5,804 nt of DNA from Anaerolineae bacterium (lineage in GTDB: Bacteria > Chloroflexota > Anaerolineae > Anaerolineales > Villigracilaceae). This document shows, piece after piece, positions 5,782-5,804 of this stretch. Below the pieces are notes generated by a model. It made no database searches and was not told the DNA's origin. It was given only the letters and a program-made list of their open reading frames with translations. The stretch covers positions 1-5,804 of the forward strand of contig PLNY01000287.1 in NCBI GenBank assembly GCA_003141915.1. The letters run 5' to 3'. The position numbers were made by a program, and so were the translations under genes. Each line of letters begins with the position of its first letter. Positions within the stretch are counted from its first letter, which is position 1.

Positions 5782-5804
5782 TTAACCACGAAGGACACAA
5801 AGAG
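5782..5804. repeat. Short dispersed-repeat sequence at the folK leader, cut by the window edge
   Basis: The sequence starts TTAACCACGAAGGACACAAA and continues to the edge of the window. It begins four bases upstream of the folK ATG. It shares AACCACGAA with 2379-2387, upstream of the PBP-like gene. From memory it matches a common intergenic repeat of environmental bacteria. Its full extent and any paired arm lie outside the window. Confidence 0.5.

Overview
The window is a compact, minus-strand bacterial gene cluster of about 50-55% GC. Every protein-coding gene I can support reads right to left. The mix is folate genes, a YdjG-like double zinc-ribbon protein, a long penicillin-binding-protein (PBP) relative with a C-terminal extracellular tail, and short palindromic intergenic repeats. 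This best fits an environmental Chloroflexota (Anaerolineae-like) genome. The taxonomic guess rests on remembered resemblance, not a search.

Layout in the direction of transcription (high to low coordinates): (1) a repeat remnant at the window edge (5782-5804); (2) folK, 6-hydroxymethyl-dihydropterin pyrophosphokinase (5302-5778); (3) a 140-residue protein resembling SpoIIAA-like/STAS proteins (4849-5271), with its own Shine-Dalgarno sequence and a possible promoter over the folK stop; (4) a 109-bp inverted-repeat element (4735-4843); (5) folP, dihydropteroate synthase (3836-4717), whose stop overlaps by one base the start of (6) a helical-repeat plus double zinc-ribbon protein (2487-3836); (7) a second, imperfect inverted repeat built from CAGATT units (2400-2474); (8) a class A PBP-like protein running from 2368 off the left edge. 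This last gene covers about 40% of the window and is open for 789 codons without a stop.

FolK and FolP catalyse consecutive steps of folate synthesis: FolK makes the pterin pyrophosphate that FolP joins to p-aminobenzoate. Both keep their expected catalytic residues. The small protein between them and the zinc-ribbon protein after them have no obvious folate role.

The most unusual item is the PBP relative. It has the full class A architecture (cytoplasmic basic tail, membrane anchor, GT51 glycosyltransferase domain, transpeptidase domain, C-terminal domain) and an uninterrupted frame. Yet the key residues of both active sites are altered: the first GT51 glutamate is Ala and the glycosyltransferase core is shortened, while SxxK reads SLME, SxN reads DYL and KTG reads KYG. 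It looks like a maintained double pseudoenzyme of peptidoglycan synthesis, perhaps a scaffold, regulator or sensor.
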